Below, in pieces: positions 43,106-50,679 of a stretch of 64,000 nucleotides of DNA. The stretch is from Cyclobacteriaceae bacterium (GTDB taxonomy: Bacteria > Bacteroidota > Bacteroidia > Cytophagales > Cyclobacteriaceae), in NCBI GenBank assembly GCA_019694875.1, contig JAIBBC010000001.1, positions 1,054,001 through 1,118,000 on the forward strand, written 5' to 3'. The position numbers were made by a program, and so were the translations under genes. Under the pieces are notes generated by a model. That model worked only from the letters and a program-made list of their open reading frames with translations. It had not been told where the DNA came from and made no database searches. How positions within the stretch are numbered: the first letter of the stretch is position 1; each line of letters begins with the position of its first letter.

Positions 43106-43930
43106 ATGAGCAAGAAAAAAGGCGGATTTGTTGAACTTCTATTTAAAACCATCATGCCTAAGGTATATGGTATAGGAGCAGCAGTTGTAATTGTCGGAGC
43201 CTTATTTAAAATTCTTCACCTCCCCGGTGCTGATGAAATGTTGATGATCGGTCTCCTTACTGAAGCCGCTATCTTCTTCTTAAGTGCATTCGAACCACCA
43301 CATCCTGAAACGGACTGGTCAAAAGTATATCCAGAGCTTGCTGAAGACTTCGAGGGTCCGGTAGCTGCTCCAACAGTAAGAAAAATCGGTGCTACTACTG
43401 ATTCTCCGCTGTTGAAAGTTGATGAAATGCTGAAAACTGCAAAGGTTGATCAGAACTTGCTCGACAACCTCGGTAAAGGTTTAAACAACCTCGCAACATC
43501 GGCATCTCAAATGAACAACCTTTCAAACGCTGCTGTAGCTACTAACGAGTATGCTACCAACGTTAAGACCGCTTCTAAAGCTTTGTCTGATATGAACGCC
43601 TCATACAAGACAGCAATCGAAGCAGTTGGTTCAATGGCTAACGCATCTAAAGATGCTGGTGAGTACCACTCTCAGGTTCAGAAAGTAACGAAGAATCTTG
43701 CTGCATTGAATTCAGTTTACGAAATGGAATTGAAGGATGCTGATTCTCATGTTAAGAACATGAACAAGTTCTACGAAAGCCTGACAGGTGCTATGCAAGG
43801 TCTTTCTAAAGTTGGTGATAACACTGCGAAGTTCACAACTGAACTTGGCAAGTTGTCGGATAACCTGACTGCCCTGAACAATGTTTATGGCAGCATGCTC
43901 ACAGCCATGAAAGGTGGCGGTTCTAAATAA
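43106..43930 (+). CDS. gldL: T9SS motor protein GldL (PorL)
   Basis: This 274-residue inner-membrane protein has two transmembrane helices near the N-terminus (GIGAAVVIVGALFKILHL and MLMIGLLTEAAIFFLSAF). The second contains the conserved Glu (TEAAIFF) thought to take part in proton conduction. A long cytoplasmic coiled-coil-like helical tail with repeated Asn/Lys/Ala patterns follows. GldL with GldM forms the proton-driven rotary motor powering secretion and gliding. It lies 65 bases after gldK and 49 before gldM, which agrees with one operon. Confidence 0.95.
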   Translation: MSKKKGGFVELLFKTIMPKVYGIGAAVVIVGALFKILHLPGADEMLMIGLLTEAAIFFLSAFEPPHPETDWSKVYPELAEDFEGPVAAPTVRKIGATTDSPLLKVDEMLKTAKVDQNLLDNLGKGLNNLATSASQMNNLSNAAVATNEYATNVKTASKALSDMNASYKTAIEAVGSMANASKDAGEYHSQVQKVTKNLAALNSVYEMELKDADSHVKNMNKFYESLTGAMQGLSKVGDNTAKFTTELGKLSDNLTALNNVYGSMLTAMKGGGSK

Positions 43931-43979
43931 TATTGATCGAGAATTTTAGTTTATAACATAACTATAAACCAACAACAAC

Positions 43980-45575
43980 ATGGCAGGTGGTAAGGAAACC
44001 CCAAGGCAGAAGATGATTGGTATGATGTACCTGGTGCTTACAGCCCTTCTCGCCCTTCAGGTGGGAAGCGCGGTACTGGATAAGTTCGCCATCATCAATA
44101 CCACGATGGAGAAGACAAATGGTGAGAACATTGCCAAAAACACCGAAACACTGAAGACTATTTCAGATGCGGCTGGTAAATCTGATAACCCGAAAATCAA
44201 AGGCGCAAAGGATGCAGCTGAAAAAGTGCGCACGTTAACAGATAAGACTTACAAGAACATTGAAGGTCTCAAAGAGGCGATGATTAAGGAATCTGACGGC
44301 ACAGAGATCAACGAAAAATTGATTCAGAACCACGGTTCTAAGGCTGCTGCTATGATGATCAACAAGCCAATTGGTAAGGACTACGAGAAGTGGTTGAAAG
44401 ACTATGTTAACGAGCTTAATTCAATTGTTGCCGCAGCAGGTGTGAAAGACACCAAATACGATGACATTGCAAAGGCTCCGAAAGACTTAGATTTGTTTAA
44501 GGATAACAAGGATCACGCAAATAAGGACTTCTTAACGTTTACGTTCGAGAACACACCTGTTATCGCGGGCCTTGCTTCAGTAACAGAAAGTCAGGCGCAG
44601 ATTTTGGACTATGAGAAAGATGCATTGGCGAAACTTGCTGCCATTGCAGATGCCCAGAACATTAAGCTTGACAAATTCATTTTGATGGCGCGTCCGAAAT
44701 CTTCCATTGTGGCCGCGGGTTCTAAGTATGAGGCTGACCTGTTCATTACAGGATCTTCATCTGCGATGAATCCAACCTTCACTAAGGATGGCTCTAACAT
44801 CCCCGTAGTTGATGTAGAAGGAATTAAGATGGGTAAAATCGAGTTTACGGCGACAGCAGGTGCTTACGACAAAGATGGTAACGCTAAGAAAAGCTTTAAA
44901 GCTGCTGCTAAACTTGGAGACAAGGATATCCTTGGTGACATCGAGTACTTCGTGGCAAAACCTGTTATCAAGGTTACGACGGGTACCGCGCCAACACTTT
45001 ATATGGGCTGCGGTAACAGCGTGAACTTTGAAGTACCTGCTTTGGGAACCAACTATAAGCCAAGCTTCTCAGCATCGGGCGGAAAAGTGGTGCCGGGTTC
45101 TAAAACCGGTAACGTAATTATTATTCCAAGTCAGCGGAAGGTTAATGTAACCGTTACAAATGCGGGTGCAAACCTTGGGGTTGAAGCATTCGATGTTAAG
45201 CCAGTTCCACGTCCGCGCATTATTGCAAAAGACAACAACGGTCGTGACATCGACTTGAAAAATGGTATCAAAGCAGGATCAATAGCGGGCTTGCGTGTGA
45301 ATGCTGAAGCTGAGGCTAACTTCAAAACAGAAGTTCCTAAGGATGCTAACTATCGTGTACGTAATATGTCTGTTATCCTGGCCCGCGGAACAGCCCGCGT
45401 ACAGGAAATGACGGTTACGTCTGAATCAATCGATCTGGCTGGCTGGCGCTCATTGATGCGCCCCGGAGACAGAATTGTGATTGAACCTAAGAATGTTGTG
45501 CGTATGACGTACGAAGGAACACCAGAGCCGGTAACCGTATCTTCGGCTGATCTGGTTCAAATACCTGTTAACTAA
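43980..45575 (+). CDS. gldM: T9SS motor protein GldM (PorM)
   Basis: This 531-residue protein has one N-terminal membrane helix (MIGMMYLVLTALLALQVG) and a long periplasmic part. A helical D1 domain (about 40-220) precedes three beta-rich domains, ending at the GldM C-terminal domain (PRIIAKDNNGRDIDLKNGIKAG). GldM spans the periplasm as a dimer and passes torque from the GldL motor to the GldKN ring. Length is close to the family norm. Codon use and spacing fit the operon, and no frame damage is seen. Confidence 0.96.
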   Translation: MAGGKETPRQKMIGMMYLVLTALLALQVGSAVLDKFAIINTTMEKTNGENIAKNTETLKTISDAAGKSDNPKIKGAKDAAEKVRTLTDKTYKNIEGLKEAMIKESDGTEINEKLIQNHGSKAAAMMINKPIGKDYEKWLKDYVNELNSIVAAAGVKDTKYDDIAKAPKDLDLFKDNKDHANKDFLTFTFENTPVIAGLASVTESQAQILDYEKDALAKLAAIADAQNIKLDKFILMARPKSSIVAAGSKYEADLFITGSSSAMNPTFTKDGSNIPVVDVEGIKMGKIEFTATAGAYDKDGNAKKSFKAAAKLGDKDILGDIEYFVAKPVIKVTTGTAPTLYMGCGNSVNFEVPALGTNYKPSFSASGGKVVPGSKTGNVIIIPSQRKVNVTVTNAGANLGVEAFDVKPVPRPRIIAKDNNGRDIDLKNGIKAGSIAGLRVNAEAEANFKTEVPKDANYRVRNMSVILARGTARVQEMTVTSESIDLAGWRSLMRPGDRIVIEPKNVVRMTYEGTPEPVTVSSADLVQIPVN

Positions 45576-45590
45576 GAGAAAAAGCGAAAT

Positions 45591-46496
45591 ATGAAAATGC
45601 TGAAGAGAGTTGTTCTGTATGCTTTAATTGGAGCTCCACTGGCCGTACTTGCACAGCCAGATGAGATTCAATACAATCCAAATTCGCTTGATCCGATTGC
45701 GCGCTATGAGCAGCACTACAAGAGACGCGTTTGGCGAACAATCGATTTGAGAGAAAAGCAGAACAAAGGATTTTTTGCCCGCAACGGAGAAATTAGCAAG
45801 CTGATCATGGAAGCTGCTAAGTCCGGTGAGATTGCAGAAATCTTTCAATCAGACTCTCTTAAATCAAAATGGACAAAAGAGGAATTCCAGGGAAAACTTC
45901 AGGCGGCACCTCCGCAGAGTTTCCCTGCTTGGGATCCTGCAACACCCTATTATCTGAATGACGTTGTTTCTTTCAATGGAAAGAACTACGAAAGCCAGAT
46001 CGATAACAATACAGGTGTAAATCCAACCACCGTTAAGAATGGTGAGTGGACTGTAACTAAGCAGGGAGCCGGACTGGATTATCTTCCTAACCAGGTTTAT
46101 CGCCTTAATCTTGTTGAAGACATGATTTTCGATAAGAGAAGATCACGCCTGTACTACGATATTCAGGCTCTTGAACTTTCTGCGTTCGATGATGCAACGG
46201 GTACATTCAAGTCTTTGGGATGGTTTAAGTACAAAGACCTTGAAAAAGTTTTCCGTAATAATCCTGAGAAAGCAGTTTGGTTTAACCGCCAGAATACAGC
46301 ACAGAACAAGAACTATGCGGATGCATTCCTTCTGAGATTCTTTAAAGGAGTTATCTACAAGGTTGAGAATCCGGATGATAATACATTGGATGATGTATAT
46401 CGCGCGAACAACAGGCCTTATTACGAAGGTGTTTGGGCACGTGAGTGGGAAGAGATGAAGCTCATGGAAATGGAGCACAATCTCTGGGAATACTAA
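45591..46496 (+). CDS. gldN: T9SS ring protein GldN (PorN) with a chitin-binding-like insert
   Basis: This 301-residue exported protein has a signal peptide ending VLAQ. The N-terminal part (RRVWRTIDLREKQNKGFF) and the C-terminal half (DMIFDKRRSRLYYDIQALE; ADAFLLRF; EMEHNLWEY) match GldN/PorN, the ring partner of GldK. Between them, residues 112-156 (45924-46058) form an insert with the aromatic pattern of a family 5/12 carbohydrate-binding module: PAWDPATPYYLNDVV, then FNGKNYES, a Pro, and GEWTV. I recall no such module in other GldN proteins. It may let the ring grip a glycan; that is inference. Confidence 0.95.
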   Translation: MKMLKRVVLYALIGAPLAVLAQPDEIQYNPNSLDPIARYEQHYKRRVWRTIDLREKQNKGFFARNGEISKLIMEAAKSGEIAEIFQSDSLKSKWTKEEFQGKLQAAPPQSFPAWDPATPYYLNDVVSFNGKNYESQIDNNTGVNPTTVKNGEWTVTKQGAGLDYLPNQVYRLNLVEDMIFDKRRSRLYYDIQALELSAFDDATGTFKSLGWFKYKDLEKVFRNNPEKAVWFNRQNTAQNKNYADAFLLRFFKGVIYKVENPDDNTLDDVYRANNRPYYEGVWAREWEEMKLMEMEHNLWEY

Positions 46497-46519
46497 TCCT
46501 AACGATTTGACTTTACAAG

Positions 46520-46548
46520 AACCCCTGGCAGATGTCAGGGGTTTTTTA
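46520..46548 (+). terminator. Intrinsic terminator after gldN
   Basis: The stem aacccctg/caggggtt (46520-46527 with 46536-46543) has an 8-base loop and a run of T. It overlaps the last codons of the convergent uvrC gene. Confidence 0.85.
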
Positions 46549-48322
46549 TTGCCTTGATGATAGCTGCTTTACTTTTACCTACCACGGCTTCGAGTTCTTC
46601 CTGTGAAGCTTCTTTTACTTTTTTAACAGACTTGAAGTGGCGCAGCAGTTTTTCGGTAGTTGCCTTGCCAACACCCTTTAATTCTTCGATCTCGGTTTTA
46701 AGGAACGTTTTACTTCTTTTTTGACGATGAAAGGTGATGGCAAACCTATGTGCTTCATCGCGGACAAATTGCAGAAGCTTCAAACCGGGTGAGCGCTTAT
46801 TGATCATCAGCGGAAGCGAATCTTCCGGGTAATAGATTTCCTCAAGTTTTTTCGCAATGCCTGCAATCGGGATTTTCCCGTATAGATTTAATTCTTTTAA
46901 AGCCTCACAGGCACTCGAAAGCTGCCCCTTACCACCATCAATCAGAATCAAATCGGGCAGGGGTTGATCTTCATGCACTAATCTGAAATACCTGCGATAG
47001 ACAATCTCTTTCATGGAGGCAAAATCGTTTGGTCCTTCAACCGTTTTGATGTTGAAATGACGATAACCCTTTTTGTCAGGCTTTCCGTTCACAAACCTCA
47101 CCATGGAAGCAACCGGTGTTGTTCCCTGAAAGTTTGAGTTATCGAAGCACTCAATAACATCCGGCAAGGTTGGCAATTGCATGTCTTTTTGAAGGATGAA
47201 TAATACTTCGTTCTTTTTCGCCTTCTTCTCAGCGCGCAGCAATTCACGTTCGCGCTGCAGCTCCATTGCATTCTTTTGTGAGAGCAATAGCAGCTTGCGC
47301 TTGTCGCCAATCTTCGGGATGATATTCTCCGAGCCCTCGGGAAGCAAATTGATCGGTATATTGCTGAAGACGATTTTATTTCCGCTTCTGGATTGTTCCT
47401 GCATTTCCAGTAAGGCAAGACTTACAAGCTCTTCATCGGTTTCATCAAGCTTCTTCTTTAACTCCATTGACTTGGAGTAAATAATCGCGCCTTCGCGAAT
47501 TACCATGTAATTCGTGTAGCTGTATTCGCTGCTGCTGATCAATGTGATCACATCTACATCCGTGATGTCGCGGTTAACAACCAGCGATTTGGTTTGAAAG
47601 CGTTCGAGATAATCGAGCTTTTCTTTAAAGAATTGCGCTTTTTCGAACTGCATGGCAGAAGCAGCCGCGTTCATTTGCCCCGAGAAGTACTTTTCAACAA
47701 TGCTTACCTGGCCCTTTAAGATCGACCGCAGTTGATCAATATCTCGTAAGTAATCAGTCTCGTTCTGCAGACCTTCACACGGGCCTTTGCAATTGCCAAT
47801 GTGATACTCCAGGCAAACTTTAAATTTCTTTTGCTCGATGTTATTTGGCGTGAGTAGAAGATGGCAGGTGCGGATCGTATAAAGTTTTCGTGCAAGCTCG
47901 AGAATGTTCTTCATAGCCACCACGCTTGAGTAAGGCCCGAAATATTCGCCTTGCTCGGGAATGTACTTTCGCGTGTAAATGACGCGCGGAAAGGGTTCTT
48001 TTAAAATGCAGATGTAGGGAAACGTTTTATCATCCTTGAGCAGGATATTATACTTAGGCTGATTTTGCTTGATGAGGTTGTTTTCGAGAAGCAACGCATC
48101 AAACTCGGTTCCGGATACGGTGTATTCAATCTTCTCGATTTCAGAAACCAGCCTGAGCGTTTTGCGGTTAACACCTTCAATTTTGTTAAAATAGCTGCCG
48201 ACACGCTTTCGAAGACTTTTCGCCTTGCCAACGTAAATGAGCGTGTTTTCGGAGTTATAAAAACGATATACTCCGGGTGAATCGGGAAGAATTTGGATAT
48301 GCTGCTTGAGCTGATCCTTCAT
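46535..48322 (-). CDS. uvrC: Excinuclease ABC subunit C
   Basis: This 595-residue protein makes both incisions of nucleotide excision repair. A GIY-YIG nuclease domain (about 14-95; GVYRFYNSENTLIYVGKAKSLRKRVGSYF) is followed by a Cys-rich linker (CLEYHIGNCKGPCEG), a UVR motif that binds UvrB, the C-terminal RNase H-like endonuclease (ECFDNSNFQGT, LILIDGGKGQL) and helix-hairpin-helix ends (IEELKGVGKATTEKLLRHF). Full length. It is 8 bases downstream of the penicillin-binding protein gene on the same strand and may be read from that mRNA; uvrA is elsewhere in the window. Confidence 0.97.
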   Translation of the reverse strand: MKDQLKQHIQILPDSPGVYRFYNSENTLIYVGKAKSLRKRVGSYFNKIEGVNRKTLRLVSEIEKIEYTVSGTEFDALLLENNLIKQNQPKYNILLKDDKTFPYICILKEPFPRVIYTRKYIPEQGEYFGPYSSVVAMKNILELARKLYTIRTCHLLLTPNNIEQKKFKVCLEYHIGNCKGPCEGLQNETDYLRDIDQLRSILKGQVSIVEKYFSGQMNAAASAMQFEKAQFFKEKLDYLERFQTKSLVVNRDITDVDVITLISSSEYSYTNYMVIREGAIIYSKSMELKKKLDETDEELVSLALLEMQEQSRSGNKIVFSNIPINLLPEGSENIIPKIGDKRKLLLLSQKNAMELQRERELLRAEKKAKKNEVLFILQKDMQLPTLPDVIECFDNSNFQGTTPVASMVRFVNGKPDKKGYRHFNIKTVEGPNDFASMKEIVYRRYFRLVHEDQPLPDLILIDGGKGQLSSACEALKELNLYGKIPIAGIAKKLEEIYYPEDSLPLMINKRSPGLKLLQFVRDEAHRFAITFHRQKRSKTFLKTEIEELKGVGKATTEKLLRHFKSVKKVKEASQEELEAVVGKSKAAIIKAIKNP

Positions 48323-48330
48323 GAAACTTG

Positions 48331-50679
48331 TTAGTGTTCAACATTCCATTCCTGCTGCACCGGTTGGGCGACAGCGGCTGTATCGGTCGGATCAACATAG
48401 TATTCATTGCAATCCATCCGGAAATCCTGAACGGCCGGGCGTTTGAATGAGCCTTTTTTGTATGGAAGAGTTTCATCGGCATAAACGCGTCTCATGTACC
48501 CCGCCCAAATTGGCCGTGCTGTGCGTGAGCCTTGGCCCATATCCCAACTGCGATAATGAATGCTTTTTTCATCGCCACCAACCCACGCACCCGATACCAG
48601 ATCTTTTGTAATACCCATATACCAGCCGTCTGAAGCGTTGTTGGTGGTACCGGTTTTACCTCCAATCTCGTTGTCGAGTTTAAGCTCACGGGGCAATCCC
48701 TGTGATGTTCCCCCGCTTACTTCAACACCGCCCATCAGCATGTAAACCATTTTGAAAGCAACGGATTCTTTCATAGCCTGACGGGTTTTGGGTACCCTGC
48801 TCTCCAGCACATTTCCGTTTTTGTCTTCAATGCGTGTGATATAGAACGGTTCGGTAAAAATACCTTCGTTAACAAATGTTGAATATGCTCCTACCAGTTC
48901 GTACAGCGAAACATCATTTACACCAAGACAAAGCGCAGGCACAGCTTCCAGCGGACTACTTATTCCGGCACCGTGTGCAAAGTTTACTACGTTAGCAGGC
49001 TGTACCTGCTTAATTAACTGCGCAGTGATGGAGTTGACGGATAAGGCCATCGCTTCACGAAGTGTCATTGTTTCGCCATGGCCGAACGAGCCATCGGAGT
49101 TGCGCGGCATCCACGTGCCCCCGCCCACCAAATCAAAACTTGGTGAGACGTCCGCGAGCTTATGACAGGGTACCCATCCGTTTTCCATAGCTGTGCCATA
49201 CACAAATGCTTTAAATGTAGAACCGGGTTGACGTTTTCCCTGGCGTACGTGATCGTATTTGAAATATTTGTGATTAATTCCACCAACCCACGCCTTAATA
49301 GCACCTGTGTGCGCATCCATTGACATGAAACCTGTATTCAGGAAGCGCTTGTAATAATTGAGCGAGTCCATCGAACTGAATAGTGTATCGCGCTCGCCAT
49401 TCCAGGTGAAAATCCGCATGGGCTTTTTCATATTGAGCATGATGTTTACCGAATCTGAATCTTTGCCATAACGCGCAACAAGGTTTCGGTAACTTTCCGA
49501 TTGTTTAATGCGCGAATTCAGGTAGCCTTTGATTTCGCGCCAGTTGTCGTCAAGCCACGGGTTTCGTCCCTTCCAGTGTTCGGAGAAGTCCTTTTGCAAT
49601 TTCGACATATGTTCAACCACAGCATCTTCAGCATATTTCTGCATGCGGCTGTCAATAGTCGTGTAGATTTTAAGACCTGATTCATAAAGGTCGATGCCAC
49701 GATCGTTTGCCCAGGCGATCAATTCGGGGCCGATTACACTTCTGAAATAGGTAGCGAGGCCTTCATTTTGATTCTGAACTTTGTACTGAAGAACGATCGG
49801 CAGCGCCTTGAGTGAGTCGAGTTCTTGTTTGCTTTTTATGTATCCACGACTATAAAGCTTGACGAAAATTTCATTACGCTTCGATAGCGAATTCTCATAG
49901 TTTGTTTTTGGATTGAATCGTGAGGTTGCCTGAAGCATTCCTACCAGCACAGCCGACTCCTGGATGTTTAAGCTGTCGGGCATTTTGTTGAAAAATGTTT
50001 TTGCTGCAACCTGAATACCGCCCACGTTTCCAAAGGGAACTGTGTTGAGGTACATCGCGATGATCTCTTCTTTTGTAAAATTCTTTTCCAACTGAACCGC
50101 GATGATCCATTCTTTGGTTTTGTCGAACACACGTTTCGGATATTTGCCGGTGAAGACGTTTCTGACGATTGAACCATCGAGATTCATGTCGGCATTTTGC
50201 GTGTACAGGTTTTTTGCAAGCTGCTGGGTGATGGTACTGCCACCGCCACTGGGGTTAAGTGTAAGCAGACCTTTGGCCACGCGCAGGTATGCCCAGAAGT
50301 CCATCCCGGAATGATCGTGAAAACGATGGTCTTCAGAATTGATCAGCGTGTTGATCAGTTCGGGTGAGAGATCTTCGTATTTGGTTTGACTGCGATCGTA
50401 TCGGAAATAGCGTCCCAGGGAAACACCATCTGCGGAAATTAACTCAGAGGAAAGGTCATTTTCGGGGTTTTCAATAGATTTCAGGCTTGGCATCCCGCCA
50501 TACAGGCCGAATAAATCAATGCTTACCGTATAAACATAAAGGGGAAACCCGATCAGGAAGACAAAGAAAAGAATCCAGATGGTGATAAATACCTTTCTGA
50601 ACCAGGGCCGTTCGATTGCGGCAAACTCACGGATTTTGTGAGTTATAGTTTTTTTCGAAGAAGCGCGTGTACTCATCAA
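48331..50679 (-). CDS. Class A penicillin-binding protein (PBP1A-like)
   Basis: This 782-residue bifunctional cell-wall enzyme has a membrane helix (about 28-50). The GT51 glycosyltransferase domain has E116 (NSEDHRFHDHSGMD) and GGGSTITQQLAKNLY. The transpeptidase domain has S487-T-F-K490, an SVN motif and KTGTT. It polymerises glycan strands and cross-links peptides in the periplasm. Its first 53 bases overlap the 3' end of the sprE/porW-like gene, so they are read together. A C-terminal tail ends MDCNEYYVDPTDTAAVAQPV. Confidence 0.95.
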   Translation of the reverse strand: MMSTRASSKKTITHKIREFAAIERPWFRKVFITIWILFFVFLIGFPLYVYTVSIDLFGLYGGMPSLKSIENPENDLSSELISADGVSLGRYFRYDRSQTKYEDLSPELINTLINSEDHRFHDHSGMDFWAYLRVAKGLLTLNPSGGGSTITQQLAKNLYTQNADMNLDGSIVRNVFTGKYPKRVFDKTKEWIIAVQLEKNFTKEEIIAMYLNTVPFGNVGGIQVAAKTFFNKMPDSLNIQESAVLVGMLQATSRFNPKTNYENSLSKRNEIFVKLYSRGYIKSKQELDSLKALPIVLQYKVQNQNEGLATYFRSVIGPELIAWANDRGIDLYESGLKIYTTIDSRMQKYAEDAVVEHMSKLQKDFSEHWKGRNPWLDDNWREIKGYLNSRIKQSESYRNLVARYGKDSDSVNIMLNMKKPMRIFTWNGERDTLFSSMDSLNYYKRFLNTGFMSMDAHTGAIKAWVGGINHKYFKYDHVRQGKRQPGSTFKAFVYGTAMENGWVPCHKLADVSPSFDLVGGGTWMPRNSDGSFGHGETMTLREAMALSVNSITAQLIKQVQPANVVNFAHGAGISSPLEAVPALCLGVNDVSLYELVGAYSTFVNEGIFTEPFYITRIEDKNGNVLESRVPKTRQAMKESVAFKMVYMLMGGVEVSGGTSQGLPRELKLDNEIGGKTGTTNNASDGWYMGITKDLVSGAWVGGDEKSIHYRSWDMGQGSRTARPIWAGYMRRVYADETLPYKKGSFKRPAVQDFRMDCNEYYVDPTDTAAVAQPVQQEWNVEH

